Origin: Gari tellinella
Lineage: Eukaryota; Mollusca; Bivalvia; Cardiida; Psammobiidae
Direction: 5' to 3'
NCBI GenBank assembly: GCA_922989275.2
Contig: OV277870.1
Span: 35,832,356-35,896,355, forward strand
DNA length: 64,000 bases
The notes below the pieces were generated by a model, which worked only from the letters and a program-made list of their open reading frames with translations, did not search any database and was not told the DNA's origin. Position numbers and translations under genes: made by a program. Positions 1-10,539 of this stretch are shown piece by piece; the stretch's first letter is position 1, and every line of letters starts with the position of its first letter.

Positions 1-123
1 TTGGATGCAAATCAGATGCCGGGTTACCCGGCGTCTGATCTGGCTCCAAACTGTTTGCAATGGAAATAAACGATTTAGCGTAAACGCGTTTATTGGGGAA
101 GAATAACGTCGTCTTCATTGTAA
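1..123 (-). mobile_element. MITE-A copy, truncated by window edge
   Basis: Begins inside the H1 hairpin (GCCGGGTTACCCGGC core, then GGCTCCAAACTGTTTGC) and continues through the ACGCGTTTATTGGG inner segment to a decayed terminus near 123. The other half lies outside the window. Non-coding. Confidence 0.75.
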
Positions 124-319
124 AACCGTCAGGAATCTTGTGATCATAGAAAAGTACTATTAGCCTTATTCAGTAATAGTGTCTGCTTTGCAGTGTCGTG
201 TTCACAATTTGTGAATTTAATATTGCTTGTATGTTTTTAATTGAAGCCGTCAAACAATTTGGACCCAGATCAAGCGCAATTTTACGCGGCATCTTAATTT
301 GATTCATAATGTTTGCAAA

Positions 320-661
320 CACAGTGATCCCTTCATACAACGTCCTTCCGATCAACGTTTCCCTCTTTACAGCAATGTTTGCCGCTCTGACAACTATATA
401 TAACGCTTTCACGGCTGCAATGTCGTCTACTTAAAATTGCCAAATGATACTGTTTTAATAGACATTTTAACAGAGAAGAAAACATAACGACAAGTGACAA
501 TCAGCTTGAATCCAGAGCATAAGCCGCGGAATGATGCGTTTAATCTGGATTCAAACTGTTTGTAGATGTTAGCGAATGTCCTTCCCTATACAAACTCCAT
601 TTAAACAACACACACGATCGTTGTCTTCCATTGAGTGTTGTTGTAGAGAGGGTGCGCTGTG
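320..661 (+). mobile_element. MITE-C copy, degenerate
   Basis: The left end (CAGTGATCCCTTCATACAAC) and right end (GTTGTAGAGAGGGTGCGCTG) are diverged versions of the MITE-C terminal repeat. The centre holds a decayed H1 hairpin at about 508-573 with the C-type arms AGCTTGAATCC and GGATTCAAACTG. Old copy, non-coding. Confidence 0.65.
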
Positions 662-689
662 TTTTTGGAACTGTTAAGATCTAGATTAG

Positions 690-760
690 GTGCCGCTTTA
701 CACGGCGTCAGAACTGGAACCAAACTGTTTGCAAGAATGAGTAAAGCCGCGATCGGGATT
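690..760 (+). repeat. H1 hairpin remnant (Q-type right half)
   Basis: GCCGCTTTACACGGC core followed by CCAAACTGTTTGC and the segment AAAGCCGCGATC that follows the hairpin in MITE-Q (compare 17155). The left TIR is not visible. Confidence 0.5.
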
Positions 761-969
761 AAACAATGGTTAGAACATGTTGTTTTCCTGTAGAAACAAA
801 ATAAAAATAATTAATCCTGACATTGTTGACATTAATTTGAATTCTGAGTTGCAAAGCATCTGGATCTGCATCAGACAGCGAGATAATGATCTCTTTCCGA
901 ATTGTCGTAAAAGTTATAATTCATTATCATTTCTGATACCACTTTTATATCATCTATGCCTGCCAATTC

Positions 970-1869
970 CAGGCGCGTAGCTACCTGTACGCAAAAAACG
1001 CAACTGCGTACACAATGTCCTCAAAAATAGAAAAATTTAAAAGTCCACAAATGCAATAAAAATCGTAGGGGATAGGGGGTAGAGATCAAAGGCTGGAAGA
1101 CAAGCTGTCAGAAAAAAACCATTATCCTAGAATCAATAATTTGTTATTCTGAGTCAAATTTTTACATAGTCTTTGAATGCGGGAAACGCCGTCAGAACGC
1201 ACCAGAGATCATCAAGGATTAAAAATTTCCTGGGGGAGCATGCCCCCGGACCCCTCTAGAGTTAGAGCGTTCAAACCAATCAGAGGGGGGTAAAATTATG
1301 TTATTGAGAGTCGAATTTTACATAGAGATTAAAAAATGATGTTGGTATTTTTCTGTTTAACCCGTTTTGATTGCTCGAAATGCCCTTAGAACTCACCAAA
1401 GCCCATCTAGAATTTTTTGTCTCCGGAGGAGCCTTCCGCATTCCCAGTAAGAGTGCGTTCGCCATTGAAATAGCCCCAGACGTCGACGTGTGCCCCCTCA
1501 AATCATAGTTTGCTTCCTACGGGCCTGCTTTATCATGTTATCAAAACGGATCGTAAATGCATTTATGGTTCTGTTGCAGATCTAAATGTTACTGATTGTC
1601 GGTTTAAAATTAACATCCATGATTTCAGGAACGTACATTAGATCTATATATAAGTTCCTGATGATTTTGTCGTCAATGTCCTTTTTGGGTTTTTTTATTC
1701 AAATTTTTGCACAGATTTATGTTATTTTATCACCTGTTTTGAATGCGGGAAACGCCCTCAGAACGCACCTGAGACCATCTAGGAATAAAATTTTCCCGGG
1801 GGAGCATGCCCCCGGACCCCCCTAGTATAGGAGTGCGTACACTCCCTAATTGGTCTAGCTACGCCCCTG
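970..1869. mobile_element. 0.9-kb element with CAGGSGCGTAGCTA ends (hAT-like?)
   Basis: The left end CAGGCGCGTAGCTACCTGTA and the right end (reverse complement CAGGGGCGTAGCTAGACC) form imperfect terminal inverted repeats. The flanks share AATTC (965-969 and 1870-1874), a possible target-site duplication. Inside are three diverged direct repeats near 1189, 1382 and 1748 containing AACGC(C/A)nTCAGAACKCACC; two of them end in GGGGGAGCATGCCCCCGGAC. The CAGGG-type start recalls hAT elements, but a clean 8-bp duplication is absent, so the superfamily is uncertain. No transposase ORF. Confidence 0.6.
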
Positions 1870-2397
1870 AATTCATTTAATAGTGCACTGTATATTAAAG
1901 TATATATACCATGTTTTAACCGAAATAAAAAGAATATTCATTCAAAGTTGAAAATTTAAATTTAGGATATCCCACGAGTTCGTGAATTTGACATTAGAAA
2001 CTACATTAACTTATAGGAGAACTAGACTAATGTACCTCATAGCTTCCTTGTGTAGGTCGATGTTGAACCGTATAAATATTTTATTCTCAGATATAGACAA
2101 TTAGCCTGTAACGTCTCTAATATGAAAAATACAATTGAGTCTCGATTAGTCGAACCCGCTTTTTTCTTATGAGCTAAAGCGTTTTCCAAACATAAAACGT
2201 AGCTGCGCAATGTTTTATCTTTTGAAAATGCTTTGTTTCGAATTAAGCGATTTTGTTTTAGTCCGTTTTAAACCTCAAACATTTATCCCTTCAAATAAAG
2301 GCCGGTACTTTTATCAAAGCTTGGCTGTATTTATAAATATTGATTATATAGTATTCAACTTTTGTCTCATAATAACTCATTGAACCCTAGTAACGCC
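1870..2397. other. AT-rich interval, no feature recognised
   Basis: No ORF, TIR or hairpin module recognised. It contains CATAAAACG...CGCAATGTTTTAT, a weak inverted motif at about 2190-2216. Confidence 0.4.
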
Positions 2398-2399
2398 TA

Positions 2400-2645
2400 C
2401 AGTGGAGAATGTGTTATTCTTTCCCAATAAACGCGTTTACGCTGAAACTATTATTTGCAGTGCAAACAGTTTGAAGCCAGATCAGACGCCGGGTAGCCCG
2501 GCGTCTGATCAGGCTCCAAACTGTTTGCCACCAAGATAAACAAGAATTATCAGAATTGTCCAAAAGTTGTTATTTTCTACGTTTTAGTGTTTTGCGTTTG
2601 CGTACGTTTGCGTTTAAACGGAAAAGAATAACAGATTCTCCACTG
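2400..2645 (+). mobile_element. MITE-A, full-length reference copy (246 bp)
   Basis: Ends with near-perfect TIRs of about 28 bp, beginning CAGTGGAGAATGTGTTATTC, flanked by TA on both sides. This fits a Tc1/mariner-type MITE. Order: left TIR, AATAAACGCGTTTACGC, H1 hairpin (2459-2530, arms CAGTTTGAAGCC and GGCTCCAAACTG around a GGGTAGCCCGG tip), AAGATAAAC, a right arm with CGTTTGCGTACGTTTGCG, right TIR. No transposase, so movement would need enzymes supplied in trans. Incidental ORFs through this copy are not genes. Confidence 0.92.
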
Positions 2646-2679
2646 TACATAATTATGTCCTTTGCAAACAGTGCATATA

Positions 2680-2897
2680 CAGTGGAGGAAACGTTATGCT
2701 TTATCGTTTAGACGCGAACGAAACGCTAACGCAAAACCCTAAAATGTAGACAATATAATTATATTTTACAAATTCCTAACACTTCATTTTCATCTGAGTG
2801 GTAAACAGTTTGGAGCCTGGTCAGACGTGAGGTTACCTGGCGTCTGATCCAGCTCCAAACTGTTTGCCACGGACATAAACGCGTTTATTGGGAACTG
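2680..2897 (-). mobile_element. MITE-A, inverted, one TIR shortened
   Basis: Starts CAGTGGAGGAAACGTTATGC after TA. H1 at about 2808-2872 has a GTGAGGTTACCTGGC tip. The distal TIR is internally deleted to TTATTGGGAACTGTA. It lies only 35 bp from the preceding copy, in inverted orientation. Confidence 0.8.
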
Positions 2898-3249
2898 TAC
2901 ATATATGGAGATTACATTTGTCTCATGCAAACACGGTAGACCCAAATCAGAATGGTCCTACTTGAGACCTCTGGTCAGGGCCTGTACTGTTTGTCATTGT
3001 TCAATCTATTAGTAACAATAGCAATGTATAGTCAAAATAGACAACAGTTTAACTCATCTATAACGAAGTCCACGGGGCCGTCTAGTTTACTTTCTTAAAT
3101 CCAATTCTCGTTATGTCAGGTTTATTTTATATATTAATTAAAAATGGATGAAACGCCTTTTTGTTATATCCAATATTTTGTTATATCTGATTTCCTTATA
3201 AAAGAGCTTTACTGTTATCGTTATTGGTTAATTGAATTGTCCCTTTGAT

Positions 3250-3422
3250 GTTTTAGATCTTTACTCCATAGCTTGTTTCTAGAATTTTAGACAGGTGTCC
3301 ACTGAAAGCAGGTTGAAAATAGAACAGAATGCGCCCTAAATCGCATTCTTCTTTACTTTCAACCTGTTTTAAGCAATACATGAAAAGCGCTAAAAGGCGT
3401 TTCTATTGGGGAAAGAGTTGAA
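3250..3422. mobile_element. MITE-B, shortened copy
   Basis: TTTACTCCATAGCTTGTTTC at the left and CTATTGGGGAAAGAGTTGAA at the right are the MITE-B ends. The centre carries the H2 palindrome at about 3306-3372 (AAAGCAGGTTGAAAATAGA...TTTCAACCTGTTTTAAG). Shorter than the 254-bp copy at 3902. Confidence 0.7.
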
Positions 3423-3599
3423 TAAAAGACACGATACTGCTATTGTCTACACATATTTTTACATGTATTGCCGTGTCGCTAACATTGGAAATACAAAATT
3501 GTCTAATCCAATTGATGCCCAACGTCAACCCATTAATTGACACTTTCAAACGTTGGCGATCCTACATGTACATAACTATTATTACACTGATCATGTAAT

Positions 3600-3860
3600 A
3601 GTTTCTCTATGCGTGTATAAAAGAGTTTAGATTCAGATTAGCTGCGGAGTTACACGTTGCTATATCTTGATCCAAAATTGTTTTCAAAAGCTAGCAAAAT
3701 GAGCTTTATAGTAAACTATGCCCGTCCTTTCGTAACTGCAGTATTATAGAACTTAGACAATTTGTTATATGAAACATCGGCACGAGTGGCAGATAATCTG
3801 ATCCTGTTCAGACTCCGCGTCTAAATTGTTGGTAAATTGGGATCAGGTCGCAATAAGCAC
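3600..3860. repeat. Two decayed H1 hairpin remnants
   Basis: 3630-3690 reads AGTTTAGATTCAGATTAG...TTGATCCAAAATTG and 3783-3835 reads AATCTGATCCTGTTCAGACT...GTCTAAATTGTT. Both look like eroded H1 palindromes; parent families are unclear. Confidence 0.4.
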
Positions 3861-3901
3861 TCTTAAAATTGGTGCTAAAATGTTTTCTTATTACATTTAG
3901 T

Positions 3902-4155
3902 TTAACCCCTTTACCTCATAGCCTGTTTCTAGTTTTGAAGACAGGTGACCACTTAAAGCAAGTTGAAAGTAAAGCAGAATGTGCCTTAAGGCACATTCTG
4001 CTTTACTTTCAGCCTGCTTTAAGTTAAAATCTGCTAGGCTATATAAAATATTTGTAATGGTAATTGTTCATGAGAGTATAAACTGGAACTATTTTTCTTC
4101 AGCGGAGGAATAAATTAAATATGCTAAAAATCGTTTCTATGGGGGAAAGGGTTAA
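3902..4155. mobile_element. MITE-B, full-length reference copy with TTAA flanks
   Basis: TTAA at both ends. The TIRs read CCCCTTTACCTCATAG and, inverted, CTATGGGGGAAAGGG. TTAA duplication with CCC-starting ends is typical of piggyBac-type elements, so this is probably a piggyBac MITE. The H2 palindrome occupies about 3955-4024, with a GTGCCTTAAGGCAC tip and a stem of nearly 30 bp. The conserved distal segment CTTCAGCGGAGGAATAAATTA recurs at 29550, 56785 and 63075. No ORF. Confidence 0.85.
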
Positions 4156-4391
4156 CGACATGCGTAATTCAATACTTGTACTTTCGCTCGGTCACATAAA
4201 CAAGCATAAACAAATAATAGTTTATGGCCATAAATAAACATTATGCATAAATAGAGTACTTCCCCCATAGATGCCTAAAGCGCTTGCTTTGTATAAACAA
4301 AGTAATTGTCACTAAATATAGAGTTTACCTCCGTGGAATTAATACAATGTTTGCCAAGTATAGAAACAGTTCTTCTCCGCTATATGTATTA

Positions 4392-4761
4392 CAGTGCGCT
4401 CCTTCCCTACAACGGCCCTTCCAACATACATTCCCTCCTTACAACAAAGCTTGCCTTTGCACCCCCCGAAACAAGACATTTAAGTCTTATAACTTCAATG
4501 CTGCAATATCGTCTGCTTAAAATTGCAATATCTTGTTTTTCTCAAAGTATCTTATTAGTTGACATTTGACAGAAGAAATATAATAACGAACGACAAACAA
4601 CTTGAATCCAGATCAGACATCGCGTTACGTGGCGTCTGATCCGGATTCAACATGTAAGCCAAGTCTTATTTTTCCTTATAATAATTCCCAATAACAACTT
4701 CCTCCGAACCACAAACAAAACCGTTGTCCCCCTAAGGTGTCGTTGCAGAGATGGAGCACTG
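4392..4761 (+). mobile_element. MITE-C, nearly complete (370 bp)
   Basis: TA-flanked CAGTGCGCTCCTTCCCTACA at the left and TGCAGAGATGGAGCACTG at the right are the MITE-C TIR. A second C motif, ACGRCCCTCCCAACAACG-like, repeats just inside. H1 at about 4598-4655 has C-type arms (ACTTGAATCC / GGATTCAAC). The next MITE-A starts 12 bp downstream. Confidence 0.8.
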
Positions 4762-4773
4762 TACACGCGTTTA

Positions 4774-5019
4774 CAGTGGAGAAAACGTTATTTTTTCCCA
4801 ATAAACGCGTTTACGCTAAAACTATTATTTTCACTGCAGACAGTTTGGAGCCAGATCAGACGCCGGGTAACCCGGCGTCTGATCAGGCTCCAAACTAGTT
4901 GCCACCAAGAAAAAGATGAATTATCAGAATTGTCAAAAAGTTGTTCTTTTCTACGTTTTAGTGCTTTGCGTTTGCGTACGTTTGCGTTTAAACGGGAAAG
5001 AATAACAGATTCTCCACTG
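4774..5019 (+). mobile_element. MITE-A, full length
   Basis: CAGTGGAGAAAACGTTATTT to ...AACAGATTCTCCACTG with TA on both sides. H1 at about 4842-4903 has a perfect GCCGGGTAACCCGGC tip. Right arm has one GTACGTTTGC unit. Confidence 0.92.
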
Positions 5020-5690
5020 TACCATTTGCTTAAAGTATGATATGTAATTACCTAAGAATGCCTAACATAAATGTCATTTCTTTGTTCAAACAGTGTGGTG
5101 TTTACTAAATTAAGATTTGAACTTTACGGAATTAACAGAATTAAGCCATGTATAAATACAGTTCGTCCCCGCAATTACATGTAAACGTTCACTAGAATAT
5201 GTTTTGTAAGTATTTATGACGGATTATTGCTTCGAATAAGTTGTAATTAAAGCAGAAATTTCCTTAATAAACTTTCTGCTTACTTCTAAATTGTTTTCAG
5301 TAACTTGATATATTTAGCACAGCTGACAGGCATTGTTCGGAGTAGTCGCAAAGTAGAGCTTTTATCGTTCAAGAATTAACACCGCAGCTATCTCTATTCA
5401 ACATAATCGGATTACAAATTCCTATAACTATCTCAAGATGCGACTAAATGAGCAATTTACTCAATTTAAATGAGATTACCTTCATTTCTGTGTGCTGAGG
5501 AAGCTCGAGACATGACGATTCTCTTCCCCTAAACTGGTGCTGAAATTTAAAACCAGCAAAAATCCAGACTTAAATCCCTTTGGACGTTGTCTCACTATTG
5601 TCTTCCCAATATGTCACCTGCTTTAATTCAGAGAGTGTGTCCATATTGCGGACTCATACATTGTAGTTATAGAATCTACATGGCAAACGT
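5020..5690. other. Low-feature interval
   Basis: Only an eroded H2-like palindrome at about 5240-5292 (AATTAAAGCAGAAATTTCC...AAACTTTCTGCTTACTTCTA). No gene seen. Confidence 0.4.
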
Positions 5691-5760
5691 TTTGTGTTTT
5701 GGTCAGAGGGCGAAGTTACCAGCGTCTGATCTAAATCCCAACTGTTTGCAAATGTCCAGA
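5690..5760. repeat. H1 hairpin remnant
   Basis: GTTTTGGTCAGAGGGCGAAG...GCGTCTGATCTAAATCCCAACTG. The right arm is well kept, the left arm is decayed. No convincing TIR. Confidence 0.5.
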
Positions 5761-5924
5761 AATGTCGTGTTTCCATATACATGTAGAAAGGACAGAATGA
5801 GTTTTGAAGACGTGTACTTCATTTACTGGTCTTAATTTAATCTCTGAAACTTGTGCTAATGAACACGGCATCTTGATACCAGTAACTCTGGGAGGAAATC
5901 TTGTTTCTGTTTGATTACAGTGGG

Positions 5925-6290
5925 GAAGACATTTGTTCTATATCTGAACGTAAACGTAATGCAAGAAAGATAGAACATGACAACTTTTTGAAAATTGTGA
6001 CAATTATTTTTGATCAGATTGGCAAACAGTGTTGAGCCGTATCAGATGCCTGTTGATATCGTTCAATTAATAAAGCGTTAATTTTTTCCAGTTTAAACGT
6101 AAATGAAACGCAAACGTAAATTGCAATTGAAAGTAGTTAATGAAAACTTGTTGGCAATTCTGGTTATTTATTTTAAACGAAGTGGCAAACAGTTTGGAAC
6201 TTGATTAGACGCCAGGTTACCCGGCGTCTGATCTGATCTAACTATTTGTACTGGAAATAATAGTTTTAACGTAAACGCGTACATTATATA
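5925..6290 (-). mobile_element. MITE-A, decayed composite
   Basis: A CAGTGGGGAAGACA start at 5925, a second CCAGTTTAAACGTAAATG segment at 6088 and H1 at 6180-6246 (GCCAGGTTACCCGGC). Probably two overlapping decayed copies. The distal TIR is lost near 6290. Confidence 0.55.
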
Positions 6291-6394
6291 AAAATCTTTC
6301 AAACACACTCCCATCGGTTTGCAGTGTACTGACCGTCGAAAATCGATACTTCCAAATCGTTTACGTCGAATGAATCCTTTTTTTAAGTTGGATT

Positions 6395-6500
6395 TTGATA
6401 ACTCGATCCCGCTTAAGACGAACATACTCGTGTTTCAAAGTTAAAACGTGACAAAGTCACGTTTAAACTTTGAAATACGGGTAACTTGGAATTAAGTAAG
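6395..6500. repeat. Fold-back family N copy
   Basis: GTTTCAAAGTTAAAACGTGAC and its inverted partner TCACGTTTAAACTTTGAAATAC form a hairpin of about 22 bp per arm. The same fold-back occurs at 10218-10406 and 19545-19640. Confidence 0.6.
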
Positions 6501-6928
6501 TTCCAATTGTCGAATATCCACTTTTCATGTTTGAGCACAAAAATGGTTTAATTGGAAAACTTAGCATATTCTCTGATGCATTTAACGTTGAGGATTTCGG
6601 CTTTGTGACAGTGCGTGATTCTTGGTAACCCAGTTACCCATTGTGTACCGTACACTAGTCTTAATCAAACTTTGCTAAATAACTATTAAATATAATAAAC
6701 ATGTACTTCTAACTAAAACAACAACAGAAAAAAGAATGTCAGACAATTTTTATTCAGATAAGATGCATGCGTTACGCGGCATTTGATCTTGATCCAATCC
6801 GTGGGAAGTATTATTTAGCGATGATGCAATCGACAGGCAAAGGTCTGCAGTTATTTGATTTTTGATCAAATTTATATTACCATTATTTCAGTAGTTCCAT
6901 GCTATGAGAGGGTTCATGATACAGACGA

Positions 6929-7156
6929 GCAAACGTTATTCTTTCCCGTTTAAATGCAAATGATACGCAAAAGCATGAAAATCAAATGTAGAAAATTTTC
7001 TCAATATTCATTTTTGTTTGAGTGGCAAACATTTTGAAGCCTGATCTGACGTCAGGTTATCAAGCGTCTGATCATACTCAAATCTGTTTGCAATGGAAAT
7101 AATAGTTTTAGCGTAAAAGTGTTTACTGGGAAAGAATAACGTCTTCTCCACTGCAC
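6929..7156 (-). mobile_element. MITE-A, diverged
   Basis: GCAAACGTTATTCTTTCCCG at the left and GGGAAAGAATAACGTCTTCT...CCACTG at the right. H1 at about 7022-7092 has a degraded tip (CGTCAGGTTATCAAGCG). The left terminal bases are lost. Confidence 0.75.
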
Positions 7157-7162
7157 TTAGTA

Positions 7163-7225
7163 AAAGCTATTTAGATCCAGATGAGACGCTCGGTAACTCG
7201 GCGTCTCATCTGGATTCAACACGCT
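7163..7225. repeat. Solo H1 hairpin
   Basis: AGATCCAGATGAGACGCTCG and CGGCGTCTCATCTGGATT pair almost perfectly (GATGAGACG variant). It starts immediately after the MITE-A end. Confidence 0.6.
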
Positions 7226-7429
7226 CTGTGCCTATAGCTACTCAGATTTTCTATAACCGTTGTTGTAGTCTCAACTATTGGAATTGCTACAGCAGACGAA
7301 AATTGTGCAGACGAAAATTGCATAGCGTGATAAATGTTAAATCTTGTTCAGATACATGAAAACTTGCTATACATGTAAGCGAAATTTCAATATATAAACA
7401 TATCACATTAATTTGTATTTGTAAATAAC

Positions 7430-7650
7430 ATGGCGCAGTGTCTGATATGGCTATGGTCTGCTTTGGAATTGTCGCCTGCACAACTTGTTAAATTCAAATT
7501 AGAATCTATATGTTTTTCAAGAAAAGAAACCTTTAGACGAGTGTCAAACAATTTCGGTCCAGATCAGACGCCGAGTCTGATCTGGATCCAAGTGTTTGCA
7601 TAAAACAGCAAAGTCGCGATCAGTAGCTACATGTACATGTAAAGGGTTAA
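7430..7650. mobile_element. MITE-Q copy with shortened H1 tip
   Basis: Ends GTAAAGGGTTAA at 7650 and carries the Q-type interior AAAGAAACCTTTAGACGAGT. H1 at about 7548-7600 lacks the distal tip: it reads CAGACGCCGAGTCTGATCTGG, so the inner GCG/CGC rungs are gone while the outer arms remain. Confidence 0.6.
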
Positions 7651-7804
7651 TATTAATATCTATCTTAGAACTTAGGTAGACGATATCTTGTAAGCAGCCC
7701 CTTATTACGGAGGGATACGGGTGATGTCTCTAGAAATAAATTGTGGCAAAATGATATAAAGAAAAGCATTGTTTAATAAGAATGAGCTTTTTTGCTTATG
7801 TTTA

Positions 7805-8185
7805 CAGTATTCCCCCTCTTCAACAACACAAAAATGGAGACAACTATTGTATGTTTTGTTCGGAGGGAGTCGTTATTGGGGAGAGTAAATAATACAGTGG
7901 AGAAAACGTTATTCTTTCCCAACAAACGCGTTTACGCTAAAACTAGTATTTCTATTGCAAACAGTTTGGAGCCAGATCAGACGCCGGGTAACCTGATCAG
8001 GCTCCAAACTGTTTGTCACCAAGATAAACATGAATTATCAGAATTGTCCTAAAGTGGCACTTTTCTACGTTTTAGTGTTTTGTGTTTGCGTTTCGTTTCG
8101 TTTAAACGGGAAAGAATAACAGATTCTCAACTGTAAGAGTGGTGAGCTCGACTTGGCCTACTTTTGCAAACAGCTTGAATTAGTG
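7805..8185 (+). mobile_element. MITE-C 5' half, split by MITE-A
   Basis: CAGTATTCCCCCTCTTCAAC begins a C element (GGAGGGAGTCGTTATTGGGG at 7862). It is interrupted by a MITE-A at TA, then resumes with TTTTGCAAACAGCTTGAATT at 8166-8185, the C-type left arm of H1, where it is truncated. So A is younger than this C. Confidence 0.65.
7895..8133 (+). mobile_element. MITE-A, nested in MITE-C
   Basis: CAGTGGAGAAAACGTTATTC to AACAGATTCTCAACTG with TA flanks. H1 at 7959-8015 has lost one side of the tip (GACGCCGGGTAACCTGATCAGG), so the hairpin is lopsided. Confidence 0.9.
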
Positions 8186-8429
8186 TTTTCCTAAGAGCTG
8201 ATGGAAAAGTGAAAGTTGAAAGGTTCCGAGTTTTGGGTCATTTAGTGTTAATGTGATTGTGTGTGTTTTTAGCATTAGATGTATTGAACTCGTTGGATAA
8301 AATGACATGTTGCTCGCCAACGGCTCAACTCATTCAATAAATTCAATACTGAAAACACACTCATTCAATATCATTGATATATAATGTCCTGGTATTATTA
8401 ATTCCTTAACACCTCCACTGCCTCACCCG

Positions 8430-8560
8430 AGTGCAATAGTTATTTGAAAACAGTTTGGATTCTGATCAGGCATCGCGTTACTTGGTGTCTGATCAGGATT
8501 CAAACTGTTTGCCACTCTTTTTAATATTTTTAAAGTCAAATTACTATAAATAATATTCTT
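8430..8560. mobile_element. MITE-D-like element with H1
   Basis: CCACTGCCTCACCCGAGTGC leads into H1 at 8447-8514 (ACAGTTTGGATTCTGATCAG / CTGATCAGGATTCAAACTG). This left segment recurs at 21843, 26668 and 50670. The right end is not resolved. Confidence 0.5.
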
Positions 8561-8752
8561 ATTACCGTGCGGGAAGTGTTCTTTCCCAATAACGCGTACA
8601 TTACGCTAAAATCCAGTGCAAAAGTTCGAAACCTCGTGTACAACCAGCAGTAAGACTCAGCATCATATGTGTAGTCTGCGTTTGTTTGCCGCATTTAATA
8701 GATAGTATAGCTGGTATATATTTTGCATGAATTGAACACTATTTAGTTGTGT

Positions 8753-8981
8753 TTAACCCATTTGTGCCCACGATCCCATATATGGGACATAGGCAAACAG
8801 TGCAGACTCTGATCAGATACCGCATTATGCGGCGTCGGATCAGAGTCTACACTGTTTGCTGATAGGAATTTCAATTATATCACAAAATTTAATGAAATTT
8901 TTTACCAGGCATCCCTTTGATAAAAAATGGACTAATCCAATATATAAACATGGAAGAATCCACTTGGTATAAATGGGTTAA
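8753..8981. mobile_element. MITE-R, full length, TTAA flanks
   Basis: TTAACCCATTTGTGCC at the left and GGTATAAATGGGTTAA at the right, with TTAA at both edges (229 bp). H1 at 8793-8863 has R/S-type arms (CAGTGCAGACTC / GAGTCTACACTG) around ACCGCATTATGCGGC. Just outside it is a second small palindrome, CCCATATATGGG. piggyBac-like by TTAA only. Confidence 0.8.
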
Positions 8982-9267
8982 ACGAGGCAGAAGAAGTTGT
9001 ATATAATCTAACACTTTGACACAGACATACATGATCTATAGATACAAAACATGATTTATATGTGCAAAGTGTTAATCAAATAATCATACACGTATCAGTA
9101 AACTCTAGAAACGTTTCAGACATGTGAAACATCGATACGTTTATATTTATTTAATAGTGATTAGTTGTTTCCCTAACGTTTTCCCTGTGGAATGTCACAG
9201 ACTTATACATGTCTAGTTTACAGGGTTATAGTGTACTAAATAAGATAAAGCGATTCTCTTATACAGT

Positions 9268-9494
9268 ATACAGAGGAGAAGACGTTATTCGTTCCCAATA
9301 AACGTGTTAACGCTTATTTTGTTATTTCTATTGCAAACAGTTTGGAGCCTAATCAGACGTCGGGTAAGCCGGCGTCTGATTAGGCTTTAAACCGCTCGCC
9401 AGTCGACTCAAATAAATCGTTAGAACGTTTAATGAAATATTATTTTCTAGAATTTATTGAATTGAGTTTGAGAGAACGACGTCTTCCCCATTAG
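9268..9494 (+). mobile_element. MITE-A, diverged
   Basis: CAGAGGAGAAGACGTTATTC at the left and AACGACGTCTTCCCCATT at the right. H1 at 9333-9400 has paired substitutions (GAGCCTAATCAGACGTCGG / CGGCGTCTGATTAGGCTT): TAATCA faces TGATTA, a compensated change. Confidence 0.75.
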
Positions 9495-9638
9495 TTTAAA
9501 CATATTTATTTCATAATATAAATATAACTTTTATGAACAAAACATGGTATACACTAGGATGAGAACGAATGAAAAAGCTTATTTGGTTCTTCGCCTTAAT
9601 TTATCCGAACCCCACGCGTGATGGAACGCGTCAATTTT

Positions 9639-9792
9639 CAGTGCTCCCTCTCTATAACGACACCCACTCGGACACAAAGAGTTGTGTTTTGTTTTTCGGA
9701 GGGAGTTGTTATAGAGAGAGAAATTGGCTTACATTTGCAAACAGATTGACTCACGCGTTAATTTGGGAAAGAATAATGTCTTCTCAACAGTG
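9639..9792. mobile_element. Hybrid MITE: C-type left end, A-type right end
   Basis: The left end is MITE-C (CAGTGCTCCCTCTCTATAAC, then GGAGGGAGTTGTTATAGAG). After TTTGCAAACAG, the first arm of H1, the sequence switches to the MITE-A right end (ACGCGTTAATTTGGGAAAG...TCTTCTCAACAGTG). The H1 tip and second arm are gone. The join lies in the module both families share. Confidence 0.6.
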
Positions 9793-10217
9793 ATAACTAG
9801 ATCTACTGTTATATGATACAGCTTAGACTCCATATAAGGGACAATAACTCGGCGTCTAATCTGCATCAAAACTGATCATTCTTATATTTCAAACGGCTTT
9901 GCAGCTGAATCAAATCTAATTATTTACCGCAGACGAAAACTAATTGCTGACGAAACTTGCCAGAAGATTCAATATACTGGTAGGTATACATGTAGGTGGA
10001 AAACACTTTTAATCTTGAAGGAAAATACCAGTATACCCTATTATGACTATTTTACCAGACTGGTTCAGTATTACTTTGCTTATCCGGAAGGTTAAGCCAA
10101 AAACTGCTTTATCTGACAATGATTTTCCAACCCAAATGTTGAATGACAAACAGTCGAACCTCACTTTCCCGAACCCGTGTTAGTCGAGCTACCTCGTATT
10201 TCTTTTGGTGGATTTCT

Positions 10218-10406
10218 ACATCTATGCTGGCTCAAGTGGAACATACACGTATTTCAAAGTTAAAATGTGGCAAAGTCACGTTTTAATCTTGAAATATTGG
10301 TATGTTTCACTTTAAATAATTTGAAATATCAAAGTTCGGCTGTACATGTATATCAAAAACCTGTTTTAACCGACACACTGTCTTATCCGATATCTTCAGT
10401 TGTCGG
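10218..10406. repeat. Fold-back family N, full copy
   Basis: The inner hairpin pairs GTATTTCAAAGTTAAAATGTG with CACGTTTTAATCTTGAAATA. Outer pairs extend it (AAGTGGAACATAC / GTATGTTTCACTT). The end AAAGTTCGGCTGTA matches, in inverse, TACAGCCGAACTCGCTTAAG at 19550. Confidence 0.6.
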
Positions 10407-10539
10407 ATTAGGTAGGTTATATGTGTATATTATATCTGCAAAAAATTGATCTCAGTTGATAGACCGAGTTTTTCAGTGTCCTAGAGGGATCAACGTCCGA
10501 AATCTAAATTTGGGAAAATAAATTAAAGTGGGTGACATT

